64,000 nt of DNA, taken from positions 1 to 64,000 of the forward strand of contig NZ_JALHPR010000026.1 of the NCBI RefSeq assembly GCF_022842375.1, given 5' to 3'. Made by a program: the position numbers and the translations under genes. Below the pieces are notes generated by a model that made no database searches, was not told where the DNA came from, and saw only the letters and a program-made list of their open reading frames with translations. This stretch comes from Elioraea sp. Its GTDB lineage: Bacteria; Pseudomonadota; Alphaproteobacteria; Acetobacterales; Acetobacteraceae. Below are positions 45,940-52,761 of the stretch, piece by piece; within the stretch, counting starts at the first letter, position 1, and every line of letters begins with the position of its first letter.

Positions 45940-47358
45940 ATGGCTCCGAAGCCCGACGTGAAGAAGGTGCTCGACATGCTCAAGGAGCATTCGGTCGAGT
46001 ATGTCGATCTCCGCTTCACCGACCCGCGCGGGAAGTGGCAGCACACCGCCCAGCACGTCTCCACGATCGACGAGGACGTGTTCACCGACGGCATCATGTT
46101 CGACGGCTCCTCCATCGCCGGCTGGAAGGCGATCAACGAGAGCGACATGATCCTGATGCCCGACCCCACCACCGCGGTGATGGACCCGTTCGCGGCAAAG
46201 CCGTCGATGATCCTGTTCTGCGACATCGTCGAGCCCTCGACCGGCCAGGCCTATGTGCGTGACCCGCGCTCGACCGCCAAGAAGGCGGAGGCCTACCTCG
46301 CCTCCACCGGCATCGGCGACACGGCGTTCTTCGGCCCGGAAGCCGAGTTCTTCATCTTCGACAACGTGAAGTTCGGCACGGGCGGCACCTACGGCATCTA
46401 CCAGCTCGACAGCATCGAGGGGCCGCAGGCCAGCCTGAAGGACTACCCAGAGGGCAACATGGGCCACCGCCCCGGCGTGAAGGGCGGCTACTTCCCCGTC
46501 CCGCCCGTCGACAGCGAGAGCGACCTCCGCGCCGAGATGCTCTCGACCATGGGCGAGATGGGCCTGGCGATCGAGAAGCATCACCACGAGGTGGCGCAGA
46601 GCCAGCATGAGCTCGGCACCAAGTTCGGCCCGCTCGTGCGGCAGGCCGACCACATGCAGATCTACAAGTACGTGATCCACAACGTCGCGCACAGCTACGG
46701 CAAGTCCGCGACGTTCATGCCCAAGCCCGTCTATGGCGACAACGGCTCCGGCATGCACGTGCACCAGTCGATCTGGAAGAAGGGCAAGCCGCTCTTCGCC
46801 GGCAACGGCTACGCCGACCTCTCGGAGAGCGCGCTCTACTACATCGGCGGCATCATCAAGCACGCCAAGGCGCTGAACGCGTTCACCAACCCCTCGACCA
46901 ACAGCTACAAGCGCCTGATCCCCGGGTTCGAGGCTCCCGTGCTGCTCGCCTACTCGGCGCGCAACCGCTCGGCCTCATGCCGCATCCCGTATGCGACGAA
47001 CCCGAAGGCCAAGCGCGTCGAGGTCCGCTTCCCCGACCCGACGGCGAACCCCTACCTCGCCTTCGCCGCCATGCTCATGGCGGGCCTCGACGGCATCCAG
47101 AACCGCATCCACCCGGGTGAGGCGATGGACAAGGACCTCTACGACCTGCCGCCCGAGGAGCTGAAGGGCATCCCGACCGTCTGCGGATCGCTCCGCGAGG
47201 CGCTCGGCGCGCTCGAGGCCGACCACGACTTCCTGCTGAAGGGCGATGTGTTCAACAAGGACCAGATCGCGTCCTACATCGATCTGAAGTGGACCGAGGT
47301 GTACAAGTTCGAGCACACCCCGCACCCGGTCGAGTTCGAGATGTACTACTCCGTCTAG
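45940..47358 (+). CDS. glnA: Glutamine synthetase type I
   Basis: GlnA makes glutamine from glutamate, ammonia and ATP and is the main ammonia assimilation enzyme. The 472-residue dodecameric type I enzyme has [30 protein letters not shown], the metal-binding [27 protein letters not shown] and the substrate loop [17 protein letters not shown]. The adenylylation tyrosine is present in DLYDLPPEE, so GlnE-type control is expected. The start ATG at 45940 follows AAGGGGAA. Two strong hairpins follow the stop. Confidence 0.98.
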   Translation: MAPKPDVKKVLDMLKEHSVEYVDLRFTDPRGKWQHTAQHVSTIDEDVFTDGIMFDGSSIAGWKAINESDMILMPDPTTAVMDPFAAKPSMILFCDIVEPSTGQAYVRDPRSTAKKAEAYLASTGIGDTAFFGPEAEFFIFDNVKFGTGGTYGIYQLDSIEGPQASLKDYPEGNMGHRPGVKGGYFPVPPVDSESDLRAEMLSTMGEMGLAIEKHHHEVAQSQHELGTKFGPLVRQADHMQIYKYVIHNVAHSYGKSATFMPKPVYGDNGSGMHVHQSIWKKGKPLFAGNGYADLSESALYYIGGIIKHAKALNAFTNPSTNSYKRLIPGFEAPVLLAYSARNRSASCRIPYATNPKAKRVEVRFPDPTANPYLAFAAMLMAGLDGIQNRIHPGEAMDKDLYDLPPEELKGIPTVCGSLREALGALEADHDFLLKGDVFNKDQIASYIDLKWTEVYKFEHTPHPVEFEMYYSV

Positions 47359-47380
47359 CCGCGCCGCGGCAGGGTCGAGG

Positions 47381-47406
47381 GCCGGTCCGCTCGTTGGCGG
47401 ACCGGC
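47381..47406 (+). terminator. Hairpin after glnA (first)
   Basis: GCCGGTCCGC (47381-47390) pairs perfectly with GCGGACCGGC (47397-47406) around TCGTTG, 23 bases past the glnA stop. No U-tract follows immediately. Confidence 0.65.
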
Positions 47407-47427
47407 GCCTCCCCCGGCCTCGTCCGA

Positions 47428-47464
47428 AATGCGAAGGCCCGCCACCGTGCGGGCCTTCTGCATT
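47428..47464 (+). terminator. Hairpin after glnA (second)
   Basis: GAAGGCCCGC (47433-47442) pairs with GCGGGCCTTC (47449-47458); the stem extends through AATGC/GCATT with one bulged T, ending in a short T-rich run. This is the stronger terminator candidate and insulates glnA from the CdtB-like gene. Confidence 0.7.
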
Positions 47465-47583
47465 TCCGGTGCTCGTGAGCGCCCGCGCGTGTCGCGGCGT
47501 ATGACGCGTGTCACGCACCGATCAGCCGCACCATGGCACCTTCGCGCCGAGTGTTTTCTACCGGAGCGCGAGGGAGGAAGAGG

Positions 47584-48369
47584 GTGGCCAACGCGGATAC
47601 GTTCGTCGAAAAGGACAACACGAAGTACGTGCTGACCTGGAACTCGTTCGGCGACAAGCTCACCACGCTTCGCTCGTGGCTCGATGTCACGAACGGCATC
47701 GCCACCAAGGTCAACGTCGTCTGCTGCCAGGAGTTCGGCAACTCCCCGCTGCTCTACCCGGCCACGGAAAACCACGACCATTCCTACAAATACCTGCCCT
47801 TCACGAACCGGACCGGAGGGATGCACATCTTCTGGACGCGCTGGGCGAGGACGCATCATCCAGGCAATGCGCCCGACAACCTGCGCTGCAGCCTGGCTGT
47901 CATCCGCGTCGGCGCGGCCAACCTCACCACCGATTGCTACATCGCGCTTGAGAATGCTGCCCGGCCGGCCATCGGCATCAACTACGCCGATGCCTACATC
48001 TACTCGTTCCACAATGACGCGCACGGGGGTGCGGCCACGCCCGGCAAGGACATGGCCGACTTCCTGAACACGACGCTCCACAAGGGCGAGCAGTGGATGC
48101 TTGTCGGGGACTTCAACTGCACACCCGACAAGATGATCCGCAGCGACTGGACCGTGCGCTACGACAAGTCCGTTTCCACGACGCGCCGTGTCACCGGGAC
48201 GGGGCAGGAGATCGCGAACAACCACTACGACTACGTGGTCCAGGCGAATCGCTCAGGCGTCGAGGAAAGGCGGTTTTCCAACCATATCGGCAAACGGATG
48301 CCGGCAAACATCCTGTCGTCGGATCACTTCCCCGTCCTGTTCCAGATCTTCTCGACCAAGGAACAGTGA
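47584..48369 (+). CDS. CdtB-like endonuclease/exonuclease/phosphatase-fold protein
   Basis: This 261-residue protein belongs to the DNase I-like EEP superfamily, and its motif spacing is closest to CdtB, the nuclease subunit of cytolethal distending toxin. Matches: YVLTWNSFGDKL (CdtB TWN start), VVCCQEFGNSP (metal-binding Glu), RPAIGINYADAYIYSFHND followed by AHGG, WMLVGDFNCTPDKM (Asp/Asn pair), and ILSSDHFPVLF (catalytic Asp-His). All key residues are present. The GTG at 47584 is chosen because GGGAGGAAG lies just upstream; ATG 47533 adds 17 basic residues. No signal peptide and no CdtA/CdtC genes are seen, so a toxin role is not shown; it may be a phosphatase or nuclease with another job. 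Confidence 0.75.
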   Translation: MANADTFVEKDNTKYVLTWNSFGDKLTTLRSWLDVTNGIATKVNVVCCQEFGNSPLLYPATENHDHSYKYLPFTNRTGGMHIFWTRWARTHHPGNAPDNLRCSLAVIRVGAANLTTDCYIALENAARPAIGINYADAYIYSFHNDAHGGAATPGKDMADFLNTTLHKGEQWMLVGDFNCTPDKMIRSDWTVRYDKSVSTTRRVTGTGQEIANNHYDYVVQANRSGVEERRFSNHIGKRMPANILSSDHFPVLFQIFSTKEQ

Positions 48370-48410
48370 GGCCGCGCGGCGGCGCCGGGTCACGGCGCCC
48401 GCCCGCGTGA

Positions 48411-48674
48411 TCAGACCGGCTCGAGTTCCCGCACCCGCTCCTCGCGCCGCCGCGCGGGCAGCGCCAGGGGCCGTGGCACGAGGCAGTCGGGCAGCGGCTT
48501 GGACGGCAGGTCCTTGCGGTCGCCGCCCATCGGCGCGAGCGGGGACGGAACGCTCTCCTGCCGCTCCGGCGGCTTCGGGTAGTGGCGGAGCTTCCAGAGC
48601 TCCCACAGCGCAAGCCCGAGGATCGGCCCCTTCACCAGAAGGAGATTGAGCAGAACGAATGTCTCGCCACTCAT
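48411..48674 (-). CDS. Small membrane protein of unknown function near puc genes
   Basis: The 87-residue product has one N-terminal membrane helix (about residues 5-27, with LLNLLLVKGPILGLALWELW) followed by a basic, proline-rich cytoplasmic tail. I do not recognise a family. The ATG at 48674 follows GGGAG by 7 bases, and an upstream ATG at 48701 is less well placed. It lies 117 bases after the repeat-protein gene on the same strand, so it may be the last gene of the puc transcript. Confidence 0.55.
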   Translation of the reverse strand: MSGETFVLLNLLLVKGPILGLALWELWKLRHYPKPPERQESVPSPLAPMGGDRKDLPSKPLPDCLVPRPLALPARRREERVRELEPV

Positions 48675-48791
48675 CGCACACTCCCTGCCATGGAAGCGCA
48701 ATCATAAGGCGGGCGGCGCCAGCACTCCAAGCCCTTCCGGGAAGGGGGATCGCCCCCCTTCCCCAAAGGTTTCCGGCCCGACCGGTCCCGA

Positions 48792-49418
48792 TCAGGTCAG
48801 GAACGTGCCCTGCCTGAGAACCGGCATGCCAACGGCCGAGGACAGCGGCGTCGGGTTGTCCACCAGCGTCTTCATCCCCGTCATCGAGGTGAGGGGCGTC
48901 GCCCCCTTCGTCAGTGTCGGGAGGCCGAACATCGAGGAGAACGGCGCCGGCTTCGCGCGGCCGAAGCCCAGGCCGAACATGCCCGAGAGCGTCCAGCCGC
49001 TGGCGAGCGACCGCACCCCCGTCAGCTCCTCGAACGGCAGCTTGCCCTCCGAGAGCGGCTTGATGCCAAGGATGTTCGACATCGGGGTCGCATCGTCGAA
49101 CATCGTCTCGCGCCGGGGCGGATCGAGGTCGAGCGGACCGTGCTCCTTCAGGAGCTGCTCGGCCAGGTACCCACGGCCGAACGGGGCATAGACCCCGACC
49201 ACGGTGTTGCCGGAGCCGATCAGCCTAGCGTACTCGCCGGCGAGGTGCCGCGGCACGCCAGCGCGCATCATGGCGGTGACGTGGCCATCGGCACCGATCG
49301 GCGCGCCCTCGGCATCGCCGAACACATCGACGGTGCCATAGCCGTTCAGCCTGAGCTTGTCGGCGGCCGCCTCGGCCTTCCGGCGCGTTGCGTAGACACG
49401 GCAGATCGTCTGGGTCAT
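48792..49418 (-). CDS. Unknown puc-linked protein with six C-terminal 16-residue repeats
   Basis: I know no characterised protein with this layout. Residues 1-95 form an alpha/beta domain resembling the stress-protein YflT/17M-like fold (TICRVYATRRKAEAAADKL at the start, TVVGVYAPFGRG later). Residues 111-206 contain six copies of a roughly 16-residue unit with core TP[LMF]SSMxG[ILM]xxL: TPMSNILGIKPL, LPFEELTGVRSL, WTLSGMFGLGFG, APFSSMFGLPTL, TPLTSMTGMKTL, TPLSSAVGMPVL. The gene starts 8 bases after the pucC stop, so it is likely translated with pucC and tied to the antenna. There is no signal or long membrane helix; the repeats are amphipathic and could touch the membrane or antenna. Function is unknown. 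Confidence 0.7.
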   Translation of the reverse strand: MTQTICRVYATRRKAEAAADKLRLNGYGTVDVFGDAEGAPIGADGHVTAMMRAGVPRHLAGEYARLIGSGNTVVGVYAPFGRGYLAEQLLKEHGPLDLDPPRRETMFDDATPMSNILGIKPLSEGKLPFEELTGVRSLASGWTLSGMFGLGFGRAKPAPFSSMFGLPTLTKGATPLTSMTGMKTLVDNPTPLSSAVGMPVLRQGTFLT

Positions 49419-49426
49419 GGCACCTC

Positions 49427-50878
49427 CTACCTCGTCTTGAGATCGAAACCGTCTTGTTCGTAGCCGGAACCGTCCGCTCCCGGCATGCGTGCGCGGCTGC
49501 GCGAAAGCAATGGCACCATCGTTGCGATCGCCGCAAGCAGAAGCGTGATCTCGAGGATGAATACGAGCGTGTAGCCCGCAGCCGGGCCAAGCGAGGCGGC
49601 AAGCGAGGGCAGCGCGCCGCCGATGTCACGGATCGGCGCGCCGATCGCCACCCCGAGCCCGGCGGCGGAGGCCTGCACCGCCCCCCAGGCGCCAAGGGCA
49701 AGCCCCGCCTGTTCCTTCGGCGCATGGTTCATCGTCGCCGTCAGCGTGCCGTGGCCGAACAGCCCGGCGCCGAAGCCAACCGCCATCACCCCGCCGACGA
49801 ACAGCAGCGTCGAGCCCGCCGGTGCCGCGGCGAGCACACCGCAGAAGGCCACCGCGCCGATGATCGCACCCGCCATCGCCATGCGGAACGGCTCGGCACC
49901 CCGGCTGAGCATCCGCGAGGCGAGCGCGAAGCCGGCGAGGCTGCCGCCGGCAAGGCTCGCCGTCAGCCTGGTGGTCTCGCTGACGGTCATGCCCAGCACC
50001 TCGCCGCCATAGGGCTCGAGCAGCACGTCCTGCATGCCGAACGCCATCGTGCCGAGGCCGACCGCGGCGAGGCGCGCCAGCGCATGCGGGCCCTGCATGT
50101 AGAGGCCGATCGCCGCACGGAAACCTGGGTCGCCCTCGGTCGCCGCTGCCACCGTGCGCGACCGTCGCGCCTCCTGCTTCCAGAGCGCGATGGCGTTGAG
50201 CACGAGGGTGACGACGGCGGTTCCCTGGATCACCTGGATCAGCCGCCCGGGGGAGAAGGGTTCGAGCGCGAACCCGAATACGAGAGCGGCGCCGATCATG
50301 CCGACGAGCAGCATCACGTACATCAGCCCGACCACGTTCGGCCGCTGCTCCGGCCTCGCGAGATCGGTCGCAAGTGCGAGGCCGACGGTCTGCGTCGTGT
50401 GCAGCCCCGCGCCGACGAGCAGGAAGGCGAGTGCCGCCGAGGCCTGGCCGATCCACGCCGGCGCACGGTCCGAGTGACCTTCGCCTGCCAGCACGAGCAG
50501 CGCGAACGGCATGATGGCGAGCCCGCCGAACTGCAGCATCGCGCCGCGGAACAGGAAGGGCACGCGCCGCCATCCGAGCACGCAGGTGTGGGTGTCGGAG
50601 CGATAGCCGATGAGCGCGCGGAAGGGTGCGAACAGCACAGGCAACGCGATCATCGCGGCGACGATGGTCGCGGAGAGCCCGAGCTCGACGATCATGACGC
50701 GGTTGAGCGTGCCGACCAGCAGCACCAGCGACGTGCCGACCGAGACCTGGATGAGGGAAAGGCGCAGCAGCCGCGACAGCGGCAGGTCGGCCGAGGCGGC
50801 ATCGGCGAACGGCAGGAAGCGCGGCCCTGCCGTGACCCAGGCGCGCATCGCTTTCTGGCTGAGGCGATTCATGGCCAT
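49427..50878 (-). CDS. pucC: PucC-type light-harvesting complex assembly protein
   Basis: PucC is an MFS-like inner-membrane protein of the BCD family, needed for assembly of LH2 and thought to help deliver bacteriochlorophyll. The 483-residue protein has 12 predicted helices and family motifs such as LLRLSLIQVSVGTSLVLLVG, NRVMIVELG, FAPFRALIGYRSDTH, LGWRRVPFLFRG and MQDVLLEPYGGEVLGM. Position downstream of pucBA on the same strand favours PucC over the related LhaA or Bch2. It is followed after 8 bases by the repeat-protein gene. Confidence 0.9.
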   Translation of the reverse strand: MAMNRLSQKAMRAWVTAGPRFLPFADAASADLPLSRLLRLSLIQVSVGTSLVLLVGTLNRVMIVELGLSATIVAAMIALPVLFAPFRALIGYRSDTHTCVLGWRRVPFLFRGAMLQFGGLAIMPFALLVLAGEGHSDRAPAWIGQASAALAFLLVGAGLHTTQTVGLALATDLARPEQRPNVVGLMYVMLLVGMIGAALVFGFALEPFSPGRLIQVIQGTAVVTLVLNAIALWKQEARRSRTVAAATEGDPGFRAAIGLYMQGPHALARLAAVGLGTMAFGMQDVLLEPYGGEVLGMTVSETTRLTASLAGGSLAGFALASRMLSRGAEPFRMAMAGAIIGAVAFCGVLAAAPAGSTLLFVGGVMAVGFGAGLFGHGTLTATMNHAPKEQAGLALGAWGAVQASAAGLGVAIGAPIRDIGGALPSLAASLGPAAGYTLVFILEITLLLAAIATMVPLLSRSRARMPGADGSGYEQDGFDLKTR

Positions 50879-51180
50879 GGGCCGGTCCCGAAGGCATGTC
50901 CCGAAGGCACGTCACGATGCGACATCGCTGATCCTGGGGGCGTGCCACGCGAACGGGGATGTCGAGCAGACTTCCCCGCCTCGCGCGCCCCGCGTTCACG
51001 TCCCGCGTTCACGTCCCGGCAAGCACGGCACACCAGGCGCATCCGACACTGCTCCACAACCAGGGTATCGTGCGGATGCGCGATCCCTGATCGTGTCGCA
51101 GGATCCGGTGGCCCCGGCCGTTCACACGCCCCGCAGGCGAGGCGCGTTCCCGAGGCCGCAGACGCCACCGCAGCCAAGCC
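50879..51180. other. pucA-pucC intergenic region with 13-bp tandem repeat
   Basis: These 302 bases contain no convincing gene. A 13-base unit CCCGCGTTCACGT occurs twice in direct tandem at 50989-51001 and 51002-51014. An mRNA stem that stabilises pucBA would be expected here from other puc operons, but I could not identify a perfect hairpin by eye. Confidence 0.6.
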
Positions 51181-51555
51181 TCAGCGTGGCGGTGCCGCGC
51201 TGCTGCCCGTGCCGTCATCCGTCACCTCAGGCCGGTGCAGCATCACCGTCTGGGCTGATCCACCCGCCTTCGGCGTGATCGTCACGACGAAGGCAGTGGT
51301 ATCACCCGGCAGGCCGGCGACCGGCATCACGCTGACCGTGACGTTCGAGTCGTTGACATGGGCAGCGGCCAGGTGTGCCGGGACCGGAGCGGCGTCGGCG
51401 CGGCGCGCCTTGCTGCCCTGGAAGAAATCGGCCATCCACGTGGTATTGGTCATTACCGAGCCGTGCACGGTGAGTGAGATCACCGCCACCCCGCCAAGAA
51501 ACAGCGGCAGGCCGACGGTCGGCTTCACCACGCACCAGATACGTCCGTTGTTCAT
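51181..51555 (-). CDS. pucA: LH2 alpha chain with a long C-terminal extension
   Basis: Residues 1-48 align without gaps to the classic LH2 alpha chain ([17 protein letters not shown]; ligand His31; [14 protein letters not shown]). Met1 (B800 ligand in known structures), His31 (B850 ligand) and Trp40 are kept. Residues 44-45 are Phe-Phe, where B850-type chains have Tyr-Trp that hydrogen-bond the pigment; B800-820 (LH3) chains have lost these bonds too. After residue 48 the protein continues to 124, whereas usual chains end at about 53-60. The tail is Ala/Pro-rich, then a strand-like stretch ([12 protein letters not shown] and [12 protein letters not shown]), on the periplasmic side. It follows pucB by 10 bases with a GGGGG ribosome site. 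Confidence 0.9.
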   Translation of the reverse strand: MNNGRIWCVVKPTVGLPLFLGGVAVISLTVHGSVMTNTTWMADFFQGSKARRADAAPVPAHLAAAHVNDSNVTVSVMPVAGLPGDTTAFVVTITPKAGGSAQTVMLHRPEVTDDGTGSSAAPPR

Positions 51556-51565
51556 GACGTGCCCC

Positions 51566-51727
51566 CTACTTCAGCCAGGGAGAATAGATGTAGGCGAGCA
51601 TGTGGGCGAAGAGCGCGATAACGAAGAAAACGCGCGAGCCATCGATCACATGTTTATGCAGCGCTTCAGACTCTTTGATCGTAAGGCCTGTCGGCCAAAC
51701 CCTGTTGGGATCATCGAGGTCACTCAC
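51566..51727 (-). CDS. pucB: LH2 beta chain
   Basis: This 53-residue single-helix protein binds the B850 and B800 bacteriochlorophylls with PucA. The sequence has the beta-chain pattern [20 protein letters not shown], then [16 protein letters not shown] and the end SPWLK. The helix His in LFAHML is the B850 ligand, and Arg in GSRVF occupies the B800-contact position. The start is GTG at 51727, preceded by AAGGAGGAAG. It is too short for routine ORF thresholds and is the first gene of the puc operon. Its codons are noticeably less GC-rich than those of flanking genes. Confidence 0.93.
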   Translation of the reverse strand: MSDLDDPNRVWPTGLTIKESEALHKHVIDGSRVFFVIALFAHMLAYIYSPWLK

Positions 51728-51867
51728 TGTTCTTCCTCCTTCCTCTTACAAAGTTTAACTGCGGGATCCCGCGTGAGTTTTTGGGTCAGACTGGTCAGGC
51801 GGGATCGGCGCGTCGGCTCCAGCCAAGCGTTGCGCCCGGAGCGATCGGAAGGGCGCACTGGCAGACT

Positions 51868-51885
51868 GTCACAAAGCTCTGACAG
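51868..51885. promoter_or_regulatory. PpsR/CrtJ-type box, proximal
   Basis: TGTCACAAAGCTCTGACA fits TGT-N12-ACA exactly and extends to a perfect CTGTCA-N8-TGACAG palindrome (51867-51886). It sits just downstream of the predicted puc transcription start. PpsR/CrtJ is the known oxygen- and light-responsive repressor of photosynthesis genes. Confidence 0.75.
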
Positions 51886-51892
51886 TTCAAGT

Positions 51893-51910
51893 GTCATACG
51901 GTCTTTACAG
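51893..51910. promoter_or_regulatory. PpsR/CrtJ-type box, over the promoter
   Basis: TGTCATACGGTCTTTACA is a second exact TGT-N12-ACA match, separated from the first by 7 bases, the tandem spacing known for PpsR targets. It covers the predicted -10 and spacer of the puc promoter. Confidence 0.75.
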
Positions 51911-51922
51911 TAACGAGTCAAT
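51894..51922 (-). promoter_or_regulatory. Predicted sigma-70 promoter of pucBAC
   Basis: On the minus strand TTGACT (51922-51917) and TATGAC (51899-51894) are 17 bases apart. Transcription would start near 51887, giving a leader of about 160 bases before pucB. The overlap with a TGT-N12-ACA box gives a direct repression mechanism. Confidence 0.65.
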
Positions 51923-52146
51923 CGATCCGCCATGTCGCTCTATCCGTTTTCGTAATGATTTCGGGCAGGACGGCACCGCCGTCCCAGCCCGACGGCAGGC
52001 GGATGATCGAGAGTTCGGCGCACCGCCCAGCCAGGGTGGCCCCTATGGAAGTGATGCGGCGCCACCGATCAGGTCACGCAAGGGTGCGTCGCCATGGCAG
52101 GCTCATCCGTGCGAACCTGTGTTCCCGGGCAACAACGAGGCTTCCG

Positions 52147-52707
52147 ATGCGACGCCTTCTCGCCCTCCTCCTCCTCGTTCCCCTTGCCGCGGGCGCAGTG
52201 CCGAACGCGGCCCCCCCGCGCGCTGCCCCCGCGCCGCGCCCGCTTGCGCTCGACGTCACGCCCACCTGCTGCGCCATAACCTTCACCGCCTATGCCTTCG
52301 GCGTGTTCCCCATCGCTGGCAGCTTCGGCAGGTTCGAGGGCAGGCTCGTCTACGACCCGGGCGACAGGGCCGCGGCCCATGCCGAGGCGCGCATCAGCGC
52401 TGACAGCCTCAACCTCGATGCAGGCCCGATCGAGGCTGATGTGAAGGCGCAGCATTTTCTCGATGTCGACCATTTCCCGCTGATCCTGTTCGCCGCCGCC
52501 GCAATCCCGGGCGAGGACGGCGCGATGCTGCAGGGCATGCTCACCATCAAGGGCGTCACGCGCCCCGTGACGCTGACCATCACCGAGCGCGACGGACGCG
52601 TCACGGCAGAGGCCATGATCAGCCGCCGCGCCTTCGGCATCACCGCGCGCCCCGTTCTCGCCGGCGACACGATCACGATCACCGTCAACGCCCCCCTGCC
52701 ACGCTGA
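52147..52707 (+). CDS. YceI-family periplasmic protein
   Basis: The 186-residue protein has a signal peptide (MRRLLALLLLVPLAAGA) and a YceI lipocalin-like beta-barrel, known to bind polyisoprenoid lipids. Family features are FPIAGSFGRFEGRLVYDP, VKAQHFLDVDHFPLILF, the segment LTIKGVTRPVTL and FGITARPVLAGDTI. Its upstream region is shared with the divergent puc operon (419 bases in between). A link to isoprenoid quinones or pigments in the membrane is possible but not shown. Confidence 0.85.
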   Translation: MRRLLALLLLVPLAAGAVPNAAPPRAAPAPRPLALDVTPTCCAITFTAYAFGVFPIAGSFGRFEGRLVYDPGDRAAAHAEARISADSLNLDAGPIEADVKAQHFLDVDHFPLILFAAAAIPGEDGAMLQGMLTIKGVTRPVTLTITERDGRVTAEAMISRRAFGITARPVLAGDTITITVNAPLPR

Positions 52708-52761
52708 ACCCGCCAACGCGACGGTGGCGCCTGCCCCGTCGCTCGCGCATGATCGTTCGCC

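Noticed and set aside
47360..48400. Cytolethal distending toxin operon
   Set aside because: No lectin-like CdtA or CdtC gene flanks the CdtB-like frame and no signal peptide is present.
50869..51177. Possible 102-codon gene between pucA and pucC
   Set aside because: It overlaps the pucC start, lacks a ribosome site and has composition typical of non-coding frames.
49388..51913. Very long plus-strand frame (841 codons) opposite pucC and pucBA
   Set aside because: It is antisense to pucC, pucA and pucB, whose protein sequences are unmistakable.
51724..51933. Possible 69-codon leader gene upstream of pucB
   Set aside because: It spans the predicted promoter and both PpsR boxes and would overlap the pucB start.
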